Assembly (NCBI GenBank): GCA_050301795.1
Contig: JBNKZU010000003.1
Coordinates: 35,229 to 99,228 of the forward strand
Reading direction: 5' to 3'
From: JBNKZU01 sp050301795
Lineage (GTDB): Bacteria > Pseudomonadota > Gammaproteobacteria > Thiohalomonadales > Thiohalomonadaceae
Length of the DNA stretch: 64,000 nt
Positions 18,391-27,639 of the stretch are shown one piece after another. The position numbers were made by a program, and so were the translations under genes. The notes under the pieces were generated by a model, which saw only the letters and a list, made by a program, of their open reading frames with translations, ran no database searches and was not told the DNA's origin. The stretch's first letter is position 1; each line of letters begins with the position of its first letter.

Positions 18391-18996
18391 ATGGTTTTGT
18401 GGCTTGCGATTTTTTTTGCGGTGTTGATCTGGTCCGGGATCAATCCCAAGGATTACTTCACGTGGTTTCTTGAGGTTTTTCCAGCCTTAATCGGTTTGGT
18501 CGTTCTTGCACTAACCTACAAAACTTTTCGTCTCACAACGCTGGTTTATCTATTGATCTTGATCCATTGCATCATCCTGATGGTCGGTGGTCACTACACC
18601 TACGCCGAGGTTCCACTCTTTGATAGCTTTAAGGAGTGGTTTGGCTTCACCCGTAACAACTACGATAAGGTAGGACATTTTGCACAAGGCTTTATTCCAG
18701 CACTTGTGGCGCGCGAGATCGTCATTCGTAAACAGGTGATCAATGGCAACGGGTGGCAGTTTTTCTTTATCGTCTGCTTCTGTCTCGGTTTTAGCGCCTT
18801 TTATGAACTGATTGAGTGGTGGGTTGCGCTATTCTCGGGTGAGGATGCCGAGGCATTTCTCGGTACTCAGGGATATGTCTGGGATACGCAATCAGATATG
18901 GGGTTGGCACTGCTCGGTTCGATCGTCGGTTTGATCTCAATGAAGCGGCTCCATAATCAGCAACTTGCGAAGATTAAATCGAGTGCTCCTCGATAA
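18391..18996 (+). CDS. DUF2238 (YjdF-like) membrane protein
   Basis: A 201-residue inner-membrane protein with about six TM helices. The family pattern is visible: YTYAEVPLFDSFKEWFGFTR then YDKVGHFAQGF, FYELIEWWVALFSGEDAEAF and VWDTQSDMGLALLGS. The conserved Asp, His, Glu and Trp residues lie at membrane borders. Function is unknown. Its 3' end overlaps the convergent YcgN-type gene by 23 bp. Confidence 0.85.
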   Translation: MVLWLAIFFAVLIWSGINPKDYFTWFLEVFPALIGLVVLALTYKTFRLTTLVYLLILIHCIILMVGGHYTYAEVPLFDSFKEWFGFTRNNYDKVGHFAQGFIPALVAREIVIRKQVINGNGWQFFFIVCFCLGFSAFYELIEWWVALFSGEDAEAFLGTQGYVWDTQSDMGLALLGSIVGLISMKRLHNQQLAKIKSSAPR

Positions 18997-19423
18997 TGAA
19001 CGCCTCTAAATCCTCTCCCTCAACCTGATCCTCAAGCGTTGCCAGATATCGGATAGAGATCCCGGCATGATGGATAGAGTCCTTATCACCGCTGATTAAA
19101 GGATGCCACGGTGGCAGTGGCTTTCCTTCTGCCCTTAATCGGTAGGTGCATGTGGATGGCATCCACCAGAGATCGCCGATATTCTCCTCAGTAACCGTTA
19201 TACACTCAGGAACCTTGTCGCTTCGATCCTGATAGCATCCACAGCGACATTGATCCTGATCAAGGTATCGACATGCGATAGAGGTGATGTAGAGGGTCTC
19301 ATCTTCCTCATCGTGAAGCTTAATCAGACAGCAGCGGGCGCAACCATCACAGAGCTGTTCCCACTCATCCCGATTGAGTTGGCTTAGCGGTTTTTCCCAA
19401 AAGGGTGTTTCTGGTCTTACCAC
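18974..19423 (-). CDS. YcgN family cysteine-cluster protein
   Basis: A 149-residue protein of the UPF0260/YkgJ-type cysteine-cluster family. It has the expected QLCDGCARCC arrangement near residue 25, then CRYLDQDQCRCGCYQDR and PSTCTYRLRAEGKPLPPWHP. The many Cys suggest zinc or Fe-S binding. Function is not established. It lies 24 bp downstream of pyk on the same strand, at the end of a mutS-pyk-ycgN-like transcript. Confidence 0.88.
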   Translation of the reverse strand: MVRPETPFWEKPLSQLNRDEWEQLCDGCARCCLIKLHDEEDETLYITSIACRYLDQDQCRCGCYQDRSDKVPECITVTEENIGDLWWMPSTCTYRLRAEGKPLPPWHPLISGDKDSIHHAGISIRYLATLEDQVEGEDLEAFIIEEHSI

Positions 19424-19447
19424 GAATACACCTTTACGGATGGGATA

Positions 19448-20962
19448 CTATTCTGAGGCATATTTAAGATAGTCGTCATTCTGCTCTAGCGTAAGCAGCT
19501 TCATCACGGGTTCATTGAGTTTTGGATCGTCATGGAATCCAGAGACCAGTACTACATGATTTCCTGTTTTAAGCAGATTGAATCCAGTCGCAATGCGGTG
19601 ACTCATCTCCCGCCAGTCGTTGTTCGCCGATTTGTTGATGCAGACCGAAACAACCCCCCAATGCAGTGTCAATCGACGTGCGATAAGGGGTGAATAGCAG
19701 ACACCTATGCAGGGTGTTGTCGGACGATTGGCAGCAATAATCCGAGCAGTCGAACCGGTATTTGTCGGGATGATAATCCCTTGAAGCTTAAGGTCGTGTG
19801 CCAGCGTGGTGACAGCTCTTGCAATTGCCTGCCTTAGTGGCATTGGATTGTCGATATTGGCTTGGTAATCGGTCTCAACAAACATACCAGTCTGCCATTG
19901 ATAGTTTTCCATCTCCCGGAGTATGCGATCCATCGATTGCACCGCTTCAACGGGATAGTGGCCGGCAGCCGTTTCAGCAGAGAGCATCACCGCATCAGCA
20001 CTGCGTAGCGCGGCTTGTGCAACATCACCGACCTCAGCACGAGTTGGTCTGGAGCTGTTGATCATCGATTCGAGCATCTGTGTCGCCACAATTACTGGAC
20101 AGTGGTTTTCACGGGCAAGGCGAATAAGATCCTGCTGAATAAGCGGAACTTGTTCTGCTGGTAGCTCAATACCGAGATCACCCCGTGCAATCATAATGCC
20201 GTAGGACTCTTTGATGATCTCACGAATATTAGTGACGGCTTCTGGTTTTTCGATCTTGGCAATGATGGGGATATCGACACCTTTATCCGCAAGATACTGT
20301 TTTAAGAACAGGATATCCTCCGCTGATCGAACAAAGCTTAGCGCTAAAAAATCAGCGCCCAGTTCAATGGCCAGATCAACATCCTTAAGATCCTTCTCGC
20401 TTACCGATCTGATCGAAAGCTTGGTATCAGGAAGGTTGATGCCTTTATGGTCACTTAAAACGCCGCCGTATATAACCTGACACTCAATGTCTTCGCCATC
20501 GATCTTCTTAACCACTAATTCAATCTTGCCGTCATCAAGGAGAACACGTTGCTGTGGCTCAATCTCAAGATGAAGCTGTCGATATTGGGAGACAATCAAC
20601 CCCTCATCGCCAACAGTATCGCGGGTGGTGATAGTGATCTCCTGATTTGGCTTAAGGGTGATCATCCCATTCTTAAAATGACCTGTACGTAACTTGGGTC
20701 CACATAGATCAAAGAGGATCGCAATATTACGCTCCATTGCCTGTGCTGTAGAACGAACCAGTTTGAAGGTTGCGCGATGGCTGTCGTGAGTGCCATGCGA
20801 CATGTTTTGGCGAACGACATTCAGTCCTGCACTCATCAATCCTCGTAGTGTTTCACGATTAGCGCTGGCAGGGCCAAGCGTTGCAACTATCTTGGTTCTG
20901 CGCCAATGAAGATGATACTGTTTAATCTCCCTTAACCCGGTGCTGTATGCTTCGAAACTCAA
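19448..20962 (-). CDS. pyk: Pyruvate kinase
   Basis: Converts phosphoenolpyruvate and ADP to pyruvate and ATP. 504 residues, with an N-terminal extension of about 20 residues before RRTKIVATLGPAS. The substrate and metal site is intact (IIAKIEKPEAV, GIMIARGDLGIEL, VIVATQMLESMI) and the Arg-x-Asn-x-Ser-His-Gly motif is present as RQNMSHG. The C-terminal allosteric domain (GIIIPTNTGSTARIIAANRP) is present. Its start codon overlaps the mutS stop by 4 bp, an unusual pairing of glycolysis with mismatch repair. Confidence 0.95.
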   Translation of the reverse strand: MSFEAYSTGLREIKQYHLHWRRTKIVATLGPASANRETLRGLMSAGLNVVRQNMSHGTHDSHRATFKLVRSTAQAMERNIAILFDLCGPKLRTGHFKNGMITLKPNQEITITTRDTVGDEGLIVSQYRQLHLEIEPQQRVLLDDGKIELVVKKIDGEDIECQVIYGGVLSDHKGINLPDTKLSIRSVSEKDLKDVDLAIELGADFLALSFVRSAEDILFLKQYLADKGVDIPIIAKIEKPEAVTNIREIIKESYGIMIARGDLGIELPAEQVPLIQQDLIRLARENHCPVIVATQMLESMINSSRPTRAEVGDVAQAALRSADAVMLSAETAAGHYPVEAVQSMDRILREMENYQWQTGMFVETDYQANIDNPMPLRQAIARAVTTLAHDLKLQGIIIPTNTGSTARIIAANRPTTPCIGVCYSPLIARRLTLHWGVVSVCINKSANNDWREMSHRIATGFNLLKTGNHVVLVSGFHDDPKLNEPVMKLLTLEQNDDYLKYASE

Positions 20963-23526
20963 TCGATTTCTCCTGTAAGCTGGTAAATAAGTTCAAGGGC
21001 TTGTTTGGGGGTTAAGGTGTCTGGCTCTATGGTTTTTAATCGCTCAATGACTGGATGCACTTTGTTCTCAGGCGAGAATAGCGGCATTTGATGACGCTGT
21101 TGTGACTCGCTGGTGCTATTTTCCAGTTCCAAAAGTTTCTGTTTTGCCTGGCGAATAACCGATTCCGGTACTCCTGCAAGTGAGGCAACCTGTAATCCGT
21201 AGCTTTGACTTGCCGGACCGTTCTCTACCCGATGGAGGAAGATAACTCTATCTTTGTGTTCAACCGCTTCGAGATGGACGTTAACCACTGTTGGAAGTTG
21301 TTCGGCCAGTGTTGTTAGCTCAAAGTAGTGGGTGGAGAAGAGGGTATACGATTGAATACGGTTGGCGAGGTCGATAGCTGTTGACCATGCTAAAGACATT
21401 CCATCAAAGGTTGATGTACCTCGGCCGATCTCATCCATTAATACCAGGCTTTGTTCAGTGGCATTATTGAGTATGTTTGCAGTTTCGGTCATTTCAACCA
21501 TAAAGGTTGAGCGACCACTGGCCAGATCGTCTGAAGCGCCGATGCGGGTAAATATTTGATCAATAGGACCGATGTTTGCGCTATCTGCGGGAACAAAACT
21601 GCCGATATGCGCGAGTAGTACGATCAGTGCGGTTTGACGCATATAGGTCGATTTTCCGCCCATGTTAGGCCCGGTGATCATTAACATCCGTTGTGAGGTG
21701 TTCATGAGTAGATCGTTGGCAATAAATGGCTCGCTGCTACTGCGCTCAACGACTGGGTGACGACCACTTTTGATTGTTATGCCCGATTCTTCGACGAGCT
21801 TTGGCTCTGTATAGCCATACGTTTCAGCTACAGTGGCGAGTCCAACCAGTACATCGATCTGTGCAAGAGCGTCGCTATTGTGTTGCAGTGGTACTAAAAC
21901 CTCGCACAGCGTGTCGAGAAGCTGTTCATAAAGCATCTTCTCTCGTGATAGTGCCCGCTCTGATGCCGATAATGCCTTCTCTTCAAACGCCTTAAGTTCG
22001 GGAGTGATAAAGCGCTCATTATTCTTCAGTGTTTGACGACGGATATAGTCGTCAGGTACCGCGTTTGCCTGGGCACGACTGACTTCAATATAGAAGCCAT
22101 GAACCTTGTTGTAATTGACCTTAAGTGTAGAGATACCTGTTCGGGATCGTTCTCGGTTCTCCAGATCTTTTAAAAAATCATCGGCATCGGTGCGAATACT
22201 TCGCAATTCATCCAGTTCGTTATCGTAGCCTTCAGCGATAACACCGCCGTCACGAATCAGTACCGGAGGTTCTTCGATAATGGCACACTGTAATCGATCC
22301 AGTGTTTGCGGTAGCGGGTCGATCGACTTTGAGAACTGCTCAAATAAAGGGGATGACCATAGTCGAATGGTGTCAATGATTAACGGGATCTGGACCAAGG
22401 CTCGTCGGAGTTGGGTCAGGTCTCGTGGTCTTGCCGACTTTAAACCAATTCTTGCAATGATGCGTTCAATGTCGCCAATCTGCTTGAGATAGGGGGCTAG
22501 CTGTTCATGTCCTCGATGTTCGAGCAGCGTTGCAATCGCCTGATGGCGCATTTTTAAGGTTGTGGTATCGCGTAGTGGTCGATTAAGCCAACGGCTTAAG
22601 GTTCGGCCACCCATCGCTGTGGTGGTTTTATCGATCACACTGATTAATGTGTTTTCGCGTCCACCCGAGAGATTGGTTTCCAGCTCCAGGTTTCGGCGGC
22701 TATTGGCATCGAGTTGGATCGCATCCTCATTCTGCTCCAACTGTATCGAAGAGAGATGACGTAACGCTGTTTGTTGCGTCTCTTGTACATAGCGTAATAA
22801 CGCGCCGGCCGCACCGATAACACAGTGATTGCCCTCAATTCCAAAGCCGTGGAGATCCTTTGTTTTAAACTGCTCACACAGACGAATGCGCGATGAATCG
22901 ACCTCGAAGTGCCATTCAGGGAGCGTTTTTATCGTACCGTGGTTATAGTGAATGTGGTTTTGTTCATCAATCAGAAGCTCTGCCGGTTTGAGCCGTTCCA
23001 GCTCCGCATCAAGTTGTTGACGGACATCGAGTTTCTGTACCCGGAATCGCCCGGCACTGAGATCGAGCGTCGCCAATCCATATTGCTGCTTATAACACCA
23101 TAAAGCGGAGATCAGGTTCTCACGTCGATCCTCCAGTAGTGCCTCATCAGTGACTGTTCCGGGAGTGATAATTCGCACCACTTTGCGATCAACAGGGCCC
23201 TTACTGGTTGCCGGATCGCCAATCTGTTCACAGATCGCGACAGACTCACCCATACGAATCAGCCGTGCGAGATAATTCTCTGCTGCATGGTAGGGAACAC
23301 CCGCCATCGGGATCGGTTCACCTGCAGAGTGTCCACGAGCGGTTAGGGTGATATCAAGAAGCTTAGCTGCACGGCGTGCATCATCAAAAAAGAGCTCATA
23401 GAAGTCACCCATACGATAGAAGAGCAGCATGTGATCATTCTCCGCTTTAATACGGAGGTATTGCTGCATCATCGGAGTATGGGATGAGGTGATCTTGTTG
23501 TTATGGGTCTCAGGCTTTTTACTCAT
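20959..23526 (-). CDS. mutS: DNA mismatch repair protein MutS
   Basis: Recognises mismatches and recruits MutL. Full-length at 855 residues. The N-terminal mismatch-binding MMQQYLRIKAENDHMLLFYR motif includes the conserved Phe-Tyr-Glu of GDFYELF. The core and clamp domains follow, and the C-terminal ABC-type ATPase has Walker A GPNMGGKST, VEMTETANIL and Walker B LVLMDEIGRGTST. It is the first gene of a minus-strand unit with pyk and the YcgN-type gene. Confidence 0.97.
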   Translation of the reverse strand: MSKKPETHNNKITSSHTPMMQQYLRIKAENDHMLLFYRMGDFYELFFDDARRAAKLLDITLTARGHSAGEPIPMAGVPYHAAENYLARLIRMGESVAICEQIGDPATSKGPVDRKVVRIITPGTVTDEALLEDRRENLISALWCYKQQYGLATLDLSAGRFRVQKLDVRQQLDAELERLKPAELLIDEQNHIHYNHGTIKTLPEWHFEVDSSRIRLCEQFKTKDLHGFGIEGNHCVIGAAGALLRYVQETQQTALRHLSSIQLEQNEDAIQLDANSRRNLELETNLSGGRENTLISVIDKTTTAMGGRTLSRWLNRPLRDTTTLKMRHQAIATLLEHRGHEQLAPYLKQIGDIERIIARIGLKSARPRDLTQLRRALVQIPLIIDTIRLWSSPLFEQFSKSIDPLPQTLDRLQCAIIEEPPVLIRDGGVIAEGYDNELDELRSIRTDADDFLKDLENRERSRTGISTLKVNYNKVHGFYIEVSRAQANAVPDDYIRRQTLKNNERFITPELKAFEEKALSASERALSREKMLYEQLLDTLCEVLVPLQHNSDALAQIDVLVGLATVAETYGYTEPKLVEESGITIKSGRHPVVERSSSEPFIANDLLMNTSQRMLMITGPNMGGKSTYMRQTALIVLLAHIGSFVPADSANIGPIDQIFTRIGASDDLASGRSTFMVEMTETANILNNATEQSLVLMDEIGRGTSTFDGMSLAWSTAIDLANRIQSYTLFSTHYFELTTLAEQLPTVVNVHLEAVEHKDRVIFLHRVENGPASQSYGLQVASLAGVPESVIRQAKQKLLELENSTSESQQRHQMPLFSPENKVHPVIERLKTIEPDTLTPKQALELIYQLTGEID

Positions 23527-23664
23527 TAGCGCTGATTTTAGCTGAAAACAGTATTCGATGGATACAACTCATCATGTCATGATCAGTGTCGGCACTATAC
23601 AATCCTTATAAAGCGGTGCAGGATGATGATTATCCGTGAAACGATAAATAGAAGGGGTCTGGTT

Positions 23665-24153
23665 GTGGAACAACTTGCACAGATCATTGAGCAAATAGCA
23701 CAACACTTGAACAGTAGACAGTGGCGATTGGCCACCGCTGAGTCGTGTACGGGTGGCTGGATCGCAAAGTGCTGTACCGATGTTGCAGGAAGCTCGAACT
23801 GGTTTGAAAGCGGCTTTGTAACCTATAGCAATGAGGCGAAATGCAGCATGTTAGGTGTTTCTTCAAAAAGCATTAACCACTTCGGAGCAGTCAGCGAACA
23901 GGTTGTTCAAGAGATGGCAAATGGTGCACGACTACAAAGCCGTGCCGATATTGCTGTGGCAGTAAGTGGAATTGCTGGGCCAGGAGGGGGAAGCAAGGAA
24001 AAACCAGTAGGTATGGTCTGTCTCGCGTGGGCAGCAAATGGCATGGACACCATTACTGCGACTGAATATTTTCACGGGGATCGCGATGCAGTGAGACAAC
24101 AAGCGGTTCAACGCGCACTAAACGGGGTGTTGGATCTTGTCAGCACAACCTAA
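23665..24153 (+). CDS. pncC: Nicotinamide-nucleotide amidohydrolase (CinA C-terminal domain, PncC)
   Basis: Deamidates NMN to nicotinic acid mononucleotide in pyridine nucleotide salvage. The stand-alone CinA-C domain is recognised by ATAESCTGGWIAKCCTDVAG, GFVTYSNEAKCSMLGV, AVSEQVVQEMA, and AVSGIAGPGGGS then KPVGMVCLAWA. I chose GTG 23665, which follows a strong AGAAGGGG site at 7 bp and gives 162 residues, the family norm. An earlier ATG at 23623 would add 14 residues with a poor leader. It overlaps thpR by 17 bp. In E. coli pncC lies just upstream of recA, as it does here with one gene between. Confidence 0.9.
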   Translation: MEQLAQIIEQIAQHLNSRQWRLATAESCTGGWIAKCCTDVAGSSNWFESGFVTYSNEAKCSMLGVSSKSINHFGAVSEQVVQEMANGARLQSRADIAVAVSGIAGPGGGSKEKPVGMVCLAWAANGMDTITATEYFHGDRDAVRQQAVQRALNGVLDLVSTT

Positions 24154-24667
24154 ACGACTCTTCTTTGCGCTATTACCTGAAAACGGTGTGGCGACAAAGC
24201 TACACCAGCTTGCACATGACGCCGCAGTACATAACAGTGGAAGCGTAACCCAGATCAATACCCTGCACCTGACCCTTCTCTATTTAGGAAATATCACACA
24301 GCAGCAACAAGAGTGTATTGAAGAGCTTGTTAATGAGATTGCGATTGAGCCGTTTGAGCTATCGGTAAACCATATTAGCCATTGGACGGAGTCGAGAGTC
24401 GTGTGGGCGGGTATCGAACAGATACCACCACAGCTACAGCAGTTGGCAGATCAGATTTCACAAGCGGCGAGCAGGGCTTCTATTGATTGCGATAATCGAT
24501 TTCATCCACATATCACCTTGCTAAGAAAGGTAAAAAAACTGGTCGATACCCCGATGTTTGAGCCATTTCAGTGGCGGGTAAATGAGTTTGCGCTGGTGCG
24601 CTCCTATCACCATCCAACTGGGGTAGAATATCGGCAATTAAGACATTGGTTTCTAGATAAATTGTGA
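24137..24667 (+). CDS. thpR: RNA 2',3'-cyclic phosphodiesterase (ThpR)
   Basis: A 176-residue member of the 2H phosphoesterase superfamily. The two H-x-T-x motifs are present: HLTL at residues 44-47 and HITL at 125-128. Translation appears to begin at TTG 24137, inside the 3' end of pncC (17-bp overlap), and MSAQPKRLFFALLP fits the family start. It hydrolyses 2',3'-cyclic phosphate RNA ends in characterised members; its cellular role is not settled. Confidence 0.88.
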   Translation: MSAQPKRLFFALLPENGVATKLHQLAHDAAVHNSGSVTQINTLHLTLLYLGNITQQQQECIEELVNEIAIEPFELSVNHISHWTESRVVWAGIEQIPPQLQQLADQISQAASRASIDCDNRFHPHITLLRKVKKLVDTPMFEPFQWRVNEFALVRSYHHPTGVEYRQLRHWFLDKL

Positions 24668-24674
24668 TATGGGG

Positions 24675-24726
24675 TTGAAACCACGGAGTGTTTGTTCTAT
24701 ATTCGTTCTCATAGAGTGAGAACGAA
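24675..24726 (+). promoter_or_regulatory. recA promoter with GTTC-N7-GTTC LexA-type box
   Basis: A sigma70-like promoter TTGAAA (24675-24680), 17-bp spacer, TATATT (24698-24703). A direct repeat GTTCTATATTCGTTC (24694-24708) covers the -10 element. It has the GTTC-N7-GTTC form of the LexA box of Alphaproteobacteria. A third half-site, inverted, makes a 10-bp perfect dyad (24702-24711 with 24717-24726). The same box is on the lexA promoter at 38898-38912. No CTGT-N8-ACAG box is present here. Confidence 0.7.
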
Positions 24727-24753
24727 ATGAGTAAGTCTCAAAGATTAATATTT

Positions 24754-24773
24754 AATACCAGTGGTATTGGAGG
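24754..24773 (+). promoter_or_regulatory. Short leader hairpin abutting the recA ribosome-binding site
   Basis: AATACC-AGT-GGTATT (24754-24768) forms a 6-bp stem with a 3-nt loop, immediately followed by the GGAGG site (24769-24773) for the recA ATG at 24780. It could influence ribosome access, but the stem is short and A/T-rich. Confidence 0.3.
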
Positions 24774-24779
24774 ATTCAA

Positions 24780-25817
24780 ATGGATGAAAACAAAAAGAAG
24801 GCGCTCTCCGCAGCGCTAGGCCAGATCGATAAGCAGTTTGGAAAAGGTTCAGTGATGCGAATGGGAGACTCAACCGCAGATAGAACCATTGAAGGAATCT
24901 CGACCGGATCGATCGCTCTGGATGTTGCGCTGGGCATTGGTGGACTGCCAAAAGGTCGTGTAGTCGAGATCTACGGCCCTGAATCCTCAGGCAAAACCAC
25001 CTTAACCTTACAGGTCGTTGCTGAGGCACAAAAGGCTGGCGGCACTTGTGCCTTTATTGATGCCGAGCATGCGCTCGATCCGCTGTATGCTGAGAAGATT
25101 GGTGTTGATGTGGATGAACTATTGGTATCACAGCCAGATACGGGAGAGCAGGCACTTGAGATTACCGATATGTTGGTGAGATCCGGTGCCGTTGATGTTG
25201 TGGTTGTCGATTCTGTTGCGGCGCTAACACCTAAGGCTGAAATCGAAGGTGATATGGGCGACTCACACATGGGTCTGCAAGCAAGACTGATGTCACAGGC
25301 ACTACGAAAGCTGACAGCAAATATCAAGCGCTCCAATACACTGGTGATCTTTATCAACCAGATCCGCATGAAGATCGGCGTGATGTTTGGTAACCCTGAA
25401 ACAACAACAGGTGGTAACGCCCTGAAATTTTACGCCTCAGTTCGTCTCGATATTCGTCGCATTGGTGCGATTAAAAAGGGCGATGAGGTGACCGGCAATG
25501 AAACTCGAGTGAAGATCGTTAAGAATAAGGTTGCTCCACCCTTTAAACAGGTTGAGTTTGATATTCTTTATGGTGAAGGGATATCTCGTGAAGGCGAGAT
25601 TATCGACCTGGGTGTGAAAGCGGGAATCGTCGAGAAGTCTGGTGCATGGTACAGCTATAACGGCGAACGTATCGGTCAGGGAAAAGACAATGTCCGTAAC
25701 TTCTTAAAAGAGAATCGTGAGATGGCGGCCGAAATCGAAGCGAAGATCCGTGAAGAGTTGCTTCCATCCAAAGCGGTCTCAGAGGTGATCGATCTCGAAA
25801 CTGGAGAGGTGATGTAA
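24780..25817 (+). CDS. recA: RecA recombinase
   Basis: Forms the DNA filament for homologous recombination and stimulates LexA self-cleavage in the SOS response. 345 residues. Walker A GPESSGKTT is at 66-74, VVVVDSVAAL is the Walker B region, and the L1/L2 loop block (MGLQARLMSQALRKLTA, FINQIRMKIGVMFGNPETTT) is intact. A GGAGG site precedes the ATG by 6 bp. It is driven by the promoter and LexA-type box at 24675-24726 and ended by a strong terminator at 25836-25865. Confidence 0.98.
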   Translation: MDENKKKALSAALGQIDKQFGKGSVMRMGDSTADRTIEGISTGSIALDVALGIGGLPKGRVVEIYGPESSGKTTLTLQVVAEAQKAGGTCAFIDAEHALDPLYAEKIGVDVDELLVSQPDTGEQALEITDMLVRSGAVDVVVVDSVAALTPKAEIEGDMGDSHMGLQARLMSQALRKLTANIKRSNTLVIFINQIRMKIGVMFGNPETTTGGNALKFYASVRLDIRRIGAIKKGDEVTGNETRVKIVKNKVAPPFKQVEFDILYGEGISREGEIIDLGVKAGIVEKSGAWYSYNGERIGQGKDNVRNFLKENREMAAEIEAKIREELLPSKAVSEVIDLETGEVM

Positions 25818-25835
25818 CCACATCAGTTCAATCAA

Positions 25836-25865
25836 AAACGGCGAGTTAAACTCGCCGTTTTTTTT
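25836..25865. terminator. Bidirectional terminator after recA
   Basis: A 10-bp perfect stem AAACGGCGAG (25836-25845) and CTCGCCGTTT (25851-25860), with loop TTAAA and a T-run to 25865. The A-run on the other side lets it also serve the convergent gspE/pilB-like gene. Confidence 0.9.
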
Positions 25866-25869
25866 GCTC

Positions 25870-27639
25870 TCAGCTCTCGCTGAAATGGGGTTGAGGTGTA
25901 ACCCGCAACACCTCCTCAATAGAGGTTAAACCTTCGGCAACCTTTTGCGCTCCGGCAAGTCGGAGAGGGCGCATTCCATCTTTTAGAGCCATCTTGCGAA
26001 GCTCTGTTAATCCGGCTCCTTTATTCACCAACTCCTGTAAGCCATGAGAGTAATCCATCATCTCATAGATACCAATGCGACCTAAATAGCCGGTATTACG
26101 GCAGGTTTGACAGCCGACGGTACCATAGATCGTTTTTGGTTTTTCTGCTTTAAACGGCTTAAGCATATTTCTCCAAATCTCATCATCGACAGACATTTCA
26201 GCCTTACAATGAGGACAGAGAACCTTCACCAGTCTCTGTGCGACAACAGCAGATAGAACCGAGTTGATCAGGTAGGGTTCAACACCGATTTCTTTAAGTC
26301 GGGTAATGGCTGATGGTGCGTCATTGGTGTGGAGTGTTGAAAAGACCAAATGACCGGTTAATGACGCTTGGATAGCCATATCGGCAGTCTCCTTATCCCT
26401 GATCTCACCCACCATAATGATGTCAGGATCCTGACGTAGCAAGGTGCGGATGCCCGAAGCGAAATCGACCCCAATGTTATGCAGAACCTGCATCTGGTTA
26501 AAATCAGGATCGATCATCTCAATCGGATCCTCGACGGTACAGACATTCACCTCTGGCCGCGCAAGACGTTTTAAGGTGGAGTAGAGCGTGGTCGTTTTAC
26601 CAGAGCCTGTAGGGCCAGTGAGCAGAATAATGCCGTGAGGTTTCTGGATATGACGATTCCAGAATTTTTCATCGTTCGCACTAAAGCCCATGTCATTGAA
26701 ACTCTTGCCGGCAATATCCGGATCAAAGATCCGCATTACCATCTTCTCGCCAAATGCCGTCGGCATAATCGAAAGACGTAACTCGATCTCTTCGCCTTCA
26801 GGAGAGCGTGTTTTCATACGACCATCCTGCGGGCGTCTTTTCTCTGCAACATTCATACGACCAAGGATCTTGAGTCGACTGGTGACAGCAGTCATTACTG
26901 CAGTAGGCATGTCGTAAACATGGTGCATTACCCCGTCAATACGGAAACGGACATTACTACTCTCACGACGTGGCTCAAGGTGGATATCACTCGCCCGCTG
27001 TTCAAAGGCGAATTGCAATAGCCAATCTACGATAGAAACAACATGATGATCATTCGCATCAAGCTGGCCTTTACGACCAAGATCCATCATCTGCTCAAGG
27101 TTTTGGATCGAGTCCCTGCTGGCATCAGCCTCGTTTCTTGCCGCAAAGACTGATTTTGAGATGCTAAAGAACTCCTCAGAGAAGCGTTTAATCTCATCAG
27201 GAGTACAGAGTTGGATCTCAAAGCTTTTATGGAGAATATTGCCTAGCTCAAGTTGCCACTCAGTCAGAAAAGGCTCACAAGTACCCATGGTAACAACATC
27301 GCCATTAACGGCTAACGGCAGGATCGAATAACGCTTGGTGTAGTTGATAGAGATCACCGATGTAATCTCAGAGACATCAACCTTTAGAGGATCAATTGAG
27401 GCGACTGGAATATCAAGACGGGCACTCAACCATTTGGTAAGGAATTCTTGCGTTAGTCTGTTGTCGCTGTTGCTACGCTCTACACTGAATGTGGAAATGG
27501 TCTCAAATGGGTGGCGTTTAGTCTGAGAGAATTTTTGAAGATCCAATAGTTGTTTTGAATTCTTGTGATCAAACAGATTGTCCTCTTCCAGCCAGCCAAG
27601 CACCTCTTCGAGTGTTAGATGATGTTCCACGTTTTTCAT
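25870..27639 (-). CDS. GspE/PilB family secretion or pilus assembly ATPase (solitary)
   Basis: A 589-residue hexameric traffic ATPase. The N-terminal GspE-N-like domain (about 60-170) is followed by the catalytic part: SDIHLEPR, Walker A GPTGSGKTT (about 340), Asp box DPIEM, Walker B DIIMVGEIRDKETADMA and His box TGHLVFSTLHTNDAP. The zinc-binding tetracysteine (CPHC then CQTC) follows. No pilin, PilC/GspF or other secretion genes are near. It interrupts the usual recA-recX neighbourhood on the opposite strand. It could serve type II secretion or type IV pili encoded elsewhere. Confidence 0.88.
   Translation of the reverse strand: MKNVEHHLTLEEVLGWLEEDNLFDHKNSKQLLDLQKFSQTKRHPFETISTFSVERSNSDNRLTQEFLTKWLSARLDIPVASIDPLKVDVSEITSVISINYTKRYSILPLAVNGDVVTMGTCEPFLTEWQLELGNILHKSFEIQLCTPDEIKRFSEEFFSISKSVFAARNEADASRDSIQNLEQMMDLGRKGQLDANDHHVVSIVDWLLQFAFEQRASDIHLEPRRESSNVRFRIDGVMHHVYDMPTAVMTAVTSRLKILGRMNVAEKRRPQDGRMKTRSPEGEEIELRLSIMPTAFGEKMVMRIFDPDIAGKSFNDMGFSANDEKFWNRHIQKPHGIILLTGPTGSGKTTTLYSTLKRLARPEVNVCTVEDPIEMIDPDFNQMQVLHNIGVDFASGIRTLLRQDPDIIMVGEIRDKETADMAIQASLTGHLVFSTLHTNDAPSAITRLKEIGVEPYLINSVLSAVVAQRLVKVLCPHCKAEMSVDDEIWRNMLKPFKAEKPKTIYGTVGCQTCRNTGYLGRIGIYEMMDYSHGLQELVNKGAGLTELRKMALKDGMRPLRLAGAQKVAEGLTSIEEVLRVTPQPHFSES

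Noticed and set aside
18974..18996. Gene fusion between the YjdF-like and YcgN-type genes
   Set aside because: They are convergent on opposite strands and merely overlap at their 3' ends by 23 bp.
24702..24726. The 10-bp dyad before recA as a transcription terminator of thpR
   Set aside because: It has no T-run and overlaps the recA promoter, so an operator role fits better.
24661..24780. Canonical CTGT-N8-ACAG SOS box at recA
   Set aside because: No such sequence lies in the interval; the GTTC-N7-GTTC repeat on the -10 is the better candidate.
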